NCBI GenBank assembly: GCA_013361075.1
Contig: JABWAJ010000380.1
Location: forward strand, 1-5,871
Origin: Saprospiraceae bacterium
GTDB lineage: Bacteria; Bacteroidota; Bacteroidia; Chitinophagales; Saprospiraceae
Reading direction: 5' to 3'
DNA: 5,871 nucleotides
This document shows positions 1-5,100 of this stretch, one piece after another. The translations under genes and the position numbers were made by a program. Below the pieces are notes generated by a model, which was given only the letters and a program-made list of their open reading frames with translations, ran no database searches and was not told where the DNA came from. Each line of letters opens with the position of its first letter. The stretch's first letter is position 1.

Positions 1-214
1 CCGTAACCTGATCACTTCCGGAACAACCATAGTTATCCGTTGCAGTAACCGTATAGGTAGTCGTTATAGAAGGTGTAACCGTTTTTGAAGCACCCGCCCC
101 AAGGCCATTGCTCCAGGCATAAGCATAAGGTGACGTTCCGCCCGATGCAACTGCGGTGAGCGTTTTGCTGGAACCCAGGCAAACCGATGCATCAGCACCG
201 GCATTGACAGTTGG
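1..214 (-). repeat. PKD/SprB-like module D, partial (residues 937-1007)
   Basis: Landmarks are VNAGADASVCLGSSKTLTA, SGGTSPYAYAWSNG, TTTYTVTATD and YGCSGSDQV. The pattern of SGG..PY.Y.WSNG followed by T.TYTVTVTD is that of SprB/PKD-type repeats, which often occur in long tandem rows. The module is cut by the window edge, so the array may continue to the left. Confidence 0.7.
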
Positions 215-3022
215 ATTCGGGCGTATGGTGATGATTACCTGATCCGATACAGCCGTACAGGGACCGGTTGGGTCATTTGTTGTTAGGGTTAGGGTTACTG
301 TTCCTGCTGCAATGTCAGCGGCAGAAGGCGTATAAACTGCATTCACTAAAGAAGCATTGCTAAACGTCCCTGTTCCGCTTGTTGTCCAGGTGCTGCTTGT
401 TGCAGCTCCGCCGCGGGTACCAGCCAGGGTTACGGTATTCCCTGCACAAACCGATTGATCGGGGCCCGCATTGACCGTAGCAGCCGGATTAATGGTAACG
501 ATCGCCGCATTGGAATTGACAGTCCCGCAACCACTCCCACTTGCACTCACCACAACGCGGTATTGTGTGGTGGTTGAAATGGTTGGCGTTGTATAGGAGG
601 TGCCCGTCGCTCCGGAAATATTGGTCCAGGTTGTTCCATCCGGACTGGATTGCCATTGGTAGGTCAGGGAAGGCGTACCCCCGGCAGCAACTACACTCAA
701 AGTGTGCGTTCCGCTCACACATAAGGTAGTACCGGCAGGATGAGTACTGATGGATGGGTCGGCAACAACGGTAAAGGTCACCGTATTTGAGGTAGCCGTT
801 CCGCACCCGCCTGCATCCACACAATTATAATAGGCGCGGTACTGATGCGTACCAACAGCCAGGGAAGTGCTGGTGGTCAGCGTATTGCCAGAGGTCAGGT
901 TGGTCCATGTACCCGTGGTACCCAGCCTGTATTGCCAGAGCACCGCCGCACATGTCCCCCCGCCACTGGCTACCGCTGTCAGGGTTGCACTTCCGCCTGC
1001 GCACACCGTAGTGGTGTTCGCAGAAATGCTGACAACGGGGTCAGCATAAATGGTAATGGTAACGGTATTTGAGATGGCGTTGTCGCAGCCCGTACCCGAG
1101 CAGTTGTATAAGGCACGGTATTGATAGTCACCAGCAGCCAACGAAGTACTGGTATTGATTGAGTTACCTGTACCCAGGTTGATCCAGGCTCCTGTTGTGC
1201 CGGGGCGATATTGCCATTGCACTGCAGAACAATTGACGCCCCCACTTTTGGTCGCTTCCAGTGTAGTACTTTCGGACACACAAAGCTCCGATTTCCAACT
1301 GATGATGCTGATTTGCGGATCAGCCGAAACCGTAACAATAGCGGTACTGGAGCTGATTGTTGAACAACCCGACCCGGTTGCCCCTACATTCACCCGGTAA
1401 TGAGTGGTTGTGGTAAGCGCCGGAGTCGTATAAGAGGAACTGGTAGCGCCTGAAATGTTCGTCCAGGTTGACCCGTTCGGGCTGCTTTGCCACTGATAAT
1501 TCAATGTCCCGGCTGTAGTAGTGGCTGCAACCGTCATGGTATGGGTACCACCAGAGCAAATGGATGCGCCCTGTGGGTTGGAGGTGATGTTAATAGAACA
1601 AGGTATGCTGACGCACCACAAGTCCATTTTCAACCAGTCGCCAGTTCCATACCCCCCAACTGTTATGTAATGAGTACCGGCAGGAACCACACTGTTAAGG
1701 GTATATGACCCCATACTTGGCAAAGTCGCGTTGACTTCTGCGCTGGTTTTGGAAATGTACCCCCATGAACTGTTATAGTAGCTTATATTCACTTCGTGGT
1801 AGTACCCACCAGGATTGTGGGTTCCTGCAAATACCGTGACGCTCAGATTGGTTCCTACTGGTATGGTCGCCAATGAGCCACCTGCAATAGTTTGGGAAAC
1901 CCAGTTGTTGCCGCCGTTGGTGATCTGAAACTGCCCGGAATTAGAACCGCACTGAGCTGCATAAGTATCTGCATAAAAGTTACCGCCCGTCCAGTTCCAG
2001 CTTGTCGTTCCGTTTTCGAAGCTTGGGTTTTGGACCAGGTTACCGGGGCAACTGCATCCACTGGAGCTCGTAACTGAAAACGTAAAGGTTTGCTGCCCGC
2101 AAAGGGTCCCTGACCCGTTTGCCCCGGAATACAATTTTACGTTTACAGAATAGCTACCTGCCTGAGGCGTCCAGGTAGAGCCACTGCCCACCATATGATA
2201 AGGCGCCGAGTTCTCCGTATTGGTAAACGACTCTGCTCCTGTCACAGTGAAAACTACACTCCCCGGAGTACCGGAGGTTAGCGCTTCAATCAAAAAATTT
2301 GACCCGAGTTGGGTCGTTGTATAGGTTCCTCCATTTGTAAAGGAAATATCAGATCCCCCCACCTGATTGTCGAAAACCAATCCGGTAAGGGTCGCCGTGC
2401 AGGTATTCACGGTAACTGTGACGGCATTTGATTCTCCATCATAATTGGCACACCCGGCTCGACGCGAACAACGCATGAAACAGGTGGTTTGGGTTAGTGG
2501 CCCTGGGCTATAAGTAGCCGTATTGCTGCTGGGAATAGACTCCCAGGCTGCATCGCCAATAGGCGGGCATGGCACTGTCGTTGTTTTTAACCACAGGTAT
2601 TCCACTGTACCTGTGCCTCCGGATGGCGAGGTCATGTTTGTAAAGGTTGCCGGAGTGCCCCCGGAAGAAATCGTTTGGCTGGAGCCAATCGTACCTCCGC
2701 TGGTGACATTGCTACAAGTTACACCTGCTTCCAGGTACGCTTCTTCCAGGTAATCAATACTGCGGTCTGCAAGTGTATTGACGACTAATGCGGAATTCAG
2801 CGAATTCTGCCCCAATAACTCCCCTGAAACAGGCAGGAGAATGGTTAGGATTCCGCCCATCCAAATACTTGTTTTTAACAACTGTTTATACGTCTTTGAA
2901 ATCTGGAATTTGTTATCCGGAATAGAAGTATCCGAAGTGGTAGGCTGAGTATAATTTTGAGACGCCGCAGCAGTGATGATGTTGCTGAAAAAAGTGTGCG
3001 TAAATTTGTGGAGATGTTTCAT
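1..3022 (-). CDS. Giant secreted multi-domain Ig/PKD-like surface protein (partial, C-terminus outside window)
   Basis: The frame opens at the ATG at 3020-3022 and runs 1007 codons without a stop to the left edge, so the C-terminus is missing. This is the first ATG after an in-frame stop near 3180. Modules (residues): 1-50 basic extension; 51-72 hydrophobic export segment (IWMGGILTILLPVSGELLGQ); 101-208 Ig-like module with CSRRAGC; 209-320 beta module ending TFTFSV; 322-474 jelly-roll-like module opening NLVQNPSFENG and ending DWLKMDLWC; 476-568 and 755-846 Ig-like type A (YQWQSSP, WTNISGAT); 569-661 and 662-754 type B (WQYR, GTTG.W, QYRA.YNC); 847-936 type C (NAGPDQSVCAG); 937 onward PKD/SprB-like type D. 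Paired cysteines fit an extracellular protein. Such proteins in Saprospiraceae usually end in a sorting domain for the type IX secretion system, which would lie outside the window. Adhesion or matrix function is inferred; no catalytic domain is visible. The frame and architecture are very secure, the function is not. Confidence 0.93.
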   Translation of the reverse strand, partial: MKHLHKFTHTFFSNIITAAASQNYTQPTTSDTSIPDNKFQISKTYKQLLKTSIWMGGILTILLPVSGELLGQNSLNSALVVNTLADRSIDYLEEAYLEAGVTCSNVTSGGTIGSSQTISSGGTPATFTNMTSPSGGTGTVEYLWLKTTTVPCPPIGDAAWESIPSSNTATYSPGPLTQTTCFMRCSRRAGCANYDGESNAVTVTVNTCTATLTGLVFDNQVGGSDISFTNGGTYTTTQLGSNFLIEALTSGTPGSVVFTVTGAESFTNTENSAPYHMVGSGSTWTPQAGSYSVNVKLYSGANGSGTLCGQQTFTFSVTSSSGCSCPGNLVQNPSFENGTTSWNWTGGNFYADTYAAQCGSNSGQFQITNGGNNWVSQTIAGGSLATIPVGTNLSVTVFAGTHNPGGYYHEVNISYYNSSWGYISKTSAEVNATLPSMGSYTLNSVVPAGTHYITVGGYGTGDWLKMDLWCVSIPCSINITSNPQGASICSGGTHTMTVAATTTAGTLNYQWQSSPNGSTWTNISGATSSSYTTPALTTTTHYRVNVGATGSGCSTISSSTAIVTVSADPQISIISWKSELCVSESTTLEATKSGGVNCSAVQWQYRPGTTGAWINLGTGNSINTSTSLAAGDYQYRALYNCSGTGCDNAISNTVTITIYADPVVSISANTTTVCAGGSATLTAVASGGGTCAAVLWQYRLGTTGTWTNLTSGNTLTTSTSLAVGTHQYRAYYNCVDAGGCGTATSNTVTFTVVADPSISTHPAGTTLCVSGTHTLSVVAAGGTPSLTYQWQSSPDGTTWTNISGATGTSYTTPTISTTTQYRVVVSASGSGCGTVNSNAAIVTINPAATVNAGPDQSVCAGNTVTLAGTRGGAATSSTWTTSGTGTFSNASLVNAVYTPSAADIAAGTVTLTLTTNDPTGPCTAVSDQVIITIRPNPTVNAGADASVCLGSSKTLTAVASGGTSPYAYAWSNGLGAGASKTVTPSITTTYTVTATDNYGCSGSDQVT
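215..484 (-). repeat. PKD/Ig-like module C (residues 847-936)
   Basis: This module opens with NAGPDQSVCAGNTVTLAG and continues through TWTTSGTGTF and YTPSAADIAAGTVTLTLT to SDQVIITI. The wording is a familiar form in Bacteroidota gliding and surface proteins. It occurs once in the window, but further copies could lie beyond the left edge. It has a cysteine pair (C859, C922). Confidence 0.7.
485..760 (-). repeat. Ig-like module A, copy 2 (residues 755-846)
   Basis: This second type A module is separated from the first by the two B modules, giving an A-B-B-A order. It contains LCVSGTHTLSVVAAGG, YQWQSSPDGTTWTNISGAT, SYTTP and YRVVVSASGSGC. It has one cysteine pair (C768, C832). The N-S and S-T changes against copy 1 are conservative. 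Confidence 0.8.
761..1039 (-). repeat. Ig-like module B, copy 2 (residues 662-754)
   Basis: This is the tandem partner of the preceding B module and has the same 93-residue length. Landmarks are CAGGSATLTAVASGGG, WQYRLGTTGTW, TSTSLAVG and HQYRAYYNC. Its four cysteines (C674, C691, C734, C740) align with those of copy 1. The copies abut without a linker. Confidence 0.8.
1040..1318 (-). repeat. Ig-like module B, copy 1 (residues 569-661)
   Basis: The module is 93 residues long and directly adjoins its sister copy. Shared landmarks are a cysteine near the start, WQYR, GTTG.W.NL, TSTSLA, QYRA.YNC and SNTVT. About half the residues match copy 2. It has four cysteines (C581, C598, C641, C646), in contrast to the two of modules A, C and D. 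Confidence 0.8.
1319..1597 (-). repeat. Ig-like module A, copy 1 (residues 476-568)
   Basis: This protein-level repeat encodes about 93 residues, including ASICSGGTHTMTV, YQWQSSPNGSTWTNISGAT and HYRV. It is strongly similar to copy 2 at 485-760, but the two DNA copies differ at many synonymous positions, so the duplication is old and the protein sequence has been kept by selection. One cysteine pair (C489, C553) is placed as in an Ig-like disulfide. Confidence 0.8.
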
Positions 3023-3164
3023 TTCAAGCGAATGATAATAGTGGAATAAAATATAAATAAAAAAACAATCTGTACGCCAAAGGAGGGACAGCCTTTTAGC
3101 GCAAAGCGAAAAAAGATGCACACATAACAAAGGATGCACTAAAGCAAACCTGTTGCCTGTGTAA
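3023..3164 (-). promoter_or_regulatory. Untranslated stretch directly upstream of the giant surface-protein gene
   Basis: No gene is seen here. On the minus strand it lies between the terminator-like hairpin and the start codon. It ends in an A/T-rich run (3047-3068) typical of Bacteroidota start regions, with no convincing Shine-Dalgarno site. The heptamer GATGCAC (plus strand) occurs at 3115-3121 and 3133-3139, and again at 3411-3417; its meaning is unknown. The surface-protein promoter is expected here or farther right, but I could not find a -7 box and -33 box at the usual Bacteroidota spacing. Confidence 0.35.
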
Positions 3165-3200
3165 GCAAAAAAGAAAAACTAACCTTTTTAAAGGTTTGTT
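3165..3200 (-). terminator. Terminator-like hairpin with T-run
   Basis: Arms 3177-3187 and 3190-3200 pair over 11 positions with one T-T mismatch; the innermost pairs would open to form a usable loop. Read on the minus strand, the stem is followed by TTTTTCTTTTTT (3178 down to 3167). The stem holds only a few G-C pairs, so strength is moderate. It begins within the stop codon of the 41-codon frame and lies about 140 bases upstream of the surface-protein start on the same strand. It could end a small transcript or attenuate the downstream gene. Confidence 0.45.
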
Positions 3201-3324
3201 AATCAGGCCTTAAACGAAGGGAAATAAGGTAGGCGAAACGAAGCGCCCGCATAGCAGGTGCCCCCCTTGCAGTGAAAGATGTTACTCCGATGGCATTCGG
3301 AGTAACAAGAGTGTGCTTGTTCAT
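3199..3324 (-). CDS. Possible 41-residue small protein or leader peptide, unknown function
   Basis: An ATG at 3322-3324 opens a 41-codon frame ending in TAA at 3199-3201. The product starts MNKHTLVTPNAIGV and ends in a basic hydrophobic tail, RALRFAYLISLRLRPD. I do not recognise the family. Points in favour: it has a proper start and stop, it is richer in G+C than its flanks, and a terminator-like hairpin starts exactly at its stop codon. Points against: it is short, a strong perfect hairpin (3280-3307) lies inside the frame, and there is no visible Shine-Dalgarno site, though that is normal in Bacteroidota. It may instead be the body of a structured RNA or a dispersed intergenic element that happens to be open. 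If translated, it could act as a leader peptide for the surface-protein gene downstream. Confidence 0.3.
   Translation of the reverse strand: MNKHTLVTPNAIGVTSFTARGAPAMRALRFAYLISLRLRPD
3280..3307. repeat. Perfect 11-bp inverted repeat (hairpin 1)
   Basis: Arms 3280-3290 and 3297-3307 (TGTTACTCCGA and its complement) are separated by a 6-base loop, TGGCAT. This is the strongest stem in the intergenic region. It lies near the beginning of the 41-codon frame on the minus strand. No T-run follows on either strand, so it is a structural or regulatory hairpin and not a terminator. Confidence 0.75.
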
Positions 3325-3343
3325 AACGTTTGTTTTTGTAGTT

Positions 3344-3362
3344 AGAATGCTTTTGGCATTCT
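3344..3362. repeat. 7-bp inverted repeat (hairpin 2)
   Basis: Arms AGAATGC at 3344-3350 and GCATTCT at 3356-3362 flank the loop TTTTG. On the plus strand TTTT overlaps the end of the stem, so weak plus-strand termination is possible. The octamer TGGCATTC is shared with hairpin 1 (3291-3298 and 3354-3361). Confidence 0.65.
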
Positions 3363-3376
3363 TTTCTGGCTCATTC

Positions 3377-3399
3377 TGAAAGCCATTACTGGGCTTTCA
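3377..3399. repeat. 8-bp inverted repeat (hairpin 3)
   Basis: Arms TGAAAGCC at 3377-3384 and GGCTTTCA at 3392-3399 flank a 7-base loop. Together with hairpins 1 and 2 it forms a row of stem-loops upstream of, and into, the 41-codon frame on the minus strand. Confidence 0.65.
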
Positions 3400-3422
3400 C
3401 TTCTCAACAAGATGCACAGCAA

Positions 3423-3430
3423 GGGGGGGG
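3423..3430. repeat. Run of eight G (C8 on the minus strand)
   Basis: A homopolymer of eight G stands directly between the hairpin block and the very A+T-rich stretch. Runs of this length can change length by slippage during replication. Here it is outside any supported gene, so any effect would be on promoter spacing or RNA and not on reading frame. Confidence 0.6.
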
Positions 3431-3677
3431 AAATTTTGATATATGAAAAAGTGTTTATTCTTTGAGAACGACACAAAATTAGATGCAAAAGCAGGCTTCT
3501 TTTATATTCAAAATATCACAATAGGAAAAAAAATGACACTTATAAAAAGCGATATATAAAACCAAACAATTGATTATCAATTGTATTAATTTATAAAAAA
3601 CCACATAATTTCAATATTTGTGACATAATTTTTTAAAAATTTATGTTCCTGATCATGTTGCCACACATAAAAAATAG
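3431..3677. other. Very A+T-rich intergenic stretch, no gene seen
   Basis: This stretch is dominated by A and T and has no coding frame of note on either strand. It contains the dyad at 3566-3584 and the nonamer ACATAATTT twice (3603-3611 and 3623-3631), 20 bases apart, which is close to two helical turns. The base composition and the location upstream of the hairpin block suggest a promoter region, but no promoter could be fixed. Confidence 0.5.
3566..3584. promoter_or_regulatory. Perfect 8-bp dyad, possible operator
   Basis: Arms ACAATTGA at 3566-3573 and TCAATTGT at 3577-3584 flank TTA. The symmetry and spacing resemble a site for a dimeric DNA-binding protein. In such A+T-rich DNA a chance palindrome is also plausible, and no regulator gene is present in the window. 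Confidence 0.3.
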
Positions 3678-3753
3678 ATGCCTAAGATTGCCCGGATGGT
3701 GTCCGTACAACTCTGTTTGATGTTTCCTCCCGGATTTTCCCTTGTTGAAGATC

Positions 3754-3778
3754 AAAAAAATAACATGTTTTTTACATG
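3754..3778 (-). terminator. Weak terminator-like hairpin downstream of the ATP-grasp gene
   Basis: Read on the minus strand, CATGT (3778-3774), five A, and ACATG (3768-3764) form a 5-bp stem. It is followed after TTA by seven T (3760-3754). It lies about 80 bases after the ATP-grasp stop codon and would end the kinase/ATP-grasp transcript. The stem is short, so the call is tentative. The rest of 3678-3859 holds nothing else I can name. Confidence 0.4.
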
Positions 3779-3859
3779 CCTGACTTGCCGTTCATGACCG
3801 CATGCCGGTAGAAATAATGCTTTAGCACATTTCAGGAATAAAGCAACAGCTACAAATCG

Positions 3860-5074
3860 TCAGTGGGTCGGCTTATCCGGCGCCGGAGCGCTGGCGTGAA
3901 AATCTTCGTGTATCCTTTGTGCATATGATTCCAAAAGATTCTGAATGCGATCGTATTGCCCAGACCGGACAATAATGCCAACGTGGTGTTTTTTGTCCAT
4001 TTTCCAAACAATCTCCGGATCGTTAAAAACAGAAGTATCCGGGTGTTCAAAACGGGATAGCGAAATAATGATCCCGGTATGATCTTTTCTGACAGCGGGC
4101 AGCTCGTAGGCTTCATTTCTGGCAGTAGCAGTTTCTACTTTTGCCCATTCTGCCCAAAGGTTGATTCCCGAAGATGCTTCTACCATTTCTGCCAGATGCG
4201 CTCCGCCTACCCTTGATGCTGTTTCCAGAAAATAGAACTTCCCGTCTTCGTATGATTTAATAAATTCTGTATGCGAAGCACTGAACAACATGCCAAATGC
4301 CTCCATCACCTCTGCATTAAGTTTTTGAAGTGCTTTATCGTCTTTGCCTCCAAATTCAACGGTTTGTGAACGGAAAATACCTCCTCCGTGTGCCACTTCA
4401 AAGGGGGTATTCAGGTATCGGGATACCCGGCAAAAAACAACATCGCCATCCACACTCAATGCATCAGCGTGGTAAACATCGCCCGGCTTAAATTGCTCGA
4501 GCAGGTACATGTGGCGTTCGCTGCCCAATTGCTCCAACACCGGCCACAATTCTTCCTGGGAGTGAATTTTTTTGATCCCGGTAGCCGATGCTTCGGCGCG
4601 TGGTTTTACCAACCATGGGGCGGGTACTTCTGCAGTGTACCTGCGTACGTCTTCATCATGAAATAAAGCCGTGAAAGGCGGTACAGGAATACCAGCTTCC
4701 TGCGCTTTTATACGCATAGCAAGCTTGTCGCGAAAATAGCGGGCGGTTGTTTGTCCCATACCCGGGATGCGAAAATGTTCCCGCAGGAATGCTCCTTTCT
4801 CGACATCAAAATCGTCGAGCGCCACAATTCGGTCTATCTTTTTGGTCCGCATCAACCAGGAAACACCTTTGGCGATGTTCCACATATTGTCCGGTGTGTT
4901 GTCGTCTTGTTCAATATAAAACACTTCATCTATCGCTTCCCAGGGCCAGGGCTCGGTTTCTAATTTTTTATTGGTCAGCAAATAAACCGTATTGCCTGCT
5001 TCTTTGCAGGCTTTTAAAAATGCTTCTCCTTTAAAATAGCAGGTTATACAAAAGAAAGTGAGCGATTTTGACAT
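3860..5074 (-). CDS. ATP-grasp domain protein, probable carboxylate-amine/thiol-type ligase of unknown substrate
   Basis: A complete 404-residue cytoplasmic protein. Residues 1-115 form an N-terminal Rossmann-like pre-ATP-grasp region (LTFFCITCYFKGEAF, DRIVALDDFDVEKGAFLREHF). RDKLAMRIKAQEAGIPVPPF (115-134) is the usual entry to the ATP-grasp fold. PWLVKPRAEASATGIKKI (153-170) holds the ATP-binding lysine K157 and the glycine-containing loop. YLLEQFKPGDVYHADAL (190-206) is the hinge strand. HTEFIKSYEDGKFYFLETASRVGGAH (268-293) is the metal-binding end, cited here in motif form: E270, E284 and R288. The usual motif is E-x-N-x-R; here A286 replaces the asparagine, a variant I recall from other ATP-grasp subgroups. 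Enzymes of this superfamily activate a carboxylate as acyl-phosphate and join it to an amine, thiol or other nucleophile. The substrate cannot be told here. The ATG start at 5074 lies 26 bases after the kinase stop, so co-transcription is likely. Confidence 0.9.
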   Translation of the reverse strand: MSKSLTFFCITCYFKGEAFLKACKEAGNTVYLLTNKKLETEPWPWEAIDEVFYIEQDDNTPDNMWNIAKGVSWLMRTKKIDRIVALDDFDVEKGAFLREHFRIPGMGQTTARYFRDKLAMRIKAQEAGIPVPPFTALFHDEDVRRYTAEVPAPWLVKPRAEASATGIKKIHSQEELWPVLEQLGSERHMYLLEQFKPGDVYHADALSVDGDVVFCRVSRYLNTPFEVAHGGGIFRSQTVEFGGKDDKALQKLNAEVMEAFGMLFSASHTEFIKSYEDGKFYFLETASRVGGAHLAEMVEASSGINLWAEWAKVETATARNEAYELPAVRKDHTGIIISLSRFEHPDTSVFNDPEIVWKMDKKHHVGIIVRSGQYDRIQNLLESYAQRIHEDFHASAPAPDKPTH

Positions 5075-5100
5075 GATTTATTCGTTTTGTTATGAACAGG

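Noticed and set aside
489..824. Minus-strand 111-codon frame rich in Cys, Arg and Tyr
   Set aside because: It is an out-of-phase reading of the Ig-like modules A2 and B2; its cysteine-rich look comes from Thr/Val/Gly codons read in the wrong frame.
979..1338. Minus-strand open frame of 119 codons inside the surface-protein region
   Set aside because: It overlaps the long modular frame in another phase, has no domain-like composition, and arises from the repetitive G+C-richer coding DNA.
485..1597. Tandem DNA repeat or CRISPR-like periodicity of about 279 bases
   Set aside because: The period comes from protein modules; the DNA copies are too diverged and too long to be CRISPR or satellite repeats.
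3048..3055. TATATTTT on the minus strand as a -7 box for the surface-protein gene
   Set aside because: It misses the final G, and the nearest TTG triplets give spacers of about 10 or 22 bases, neither of which fits well.
3474..3481. TAATTTTG on the minus strand, matching the Bacteroidota -7 box TAnnTTTG
   Set aside because: No TTG lies at the normal distance upstream (the expected place, about 3500, reads TTT on the plus strand), so a single box in A+T-rich DNA is not enough.
3678..3797. Plus-strand 39-codon frame starting MPKIARMVSV
   Set aside because: It runs through the presumed terminator and its poly-A run, has no supporting promoter or similarity I recognise, and its length is within chance.
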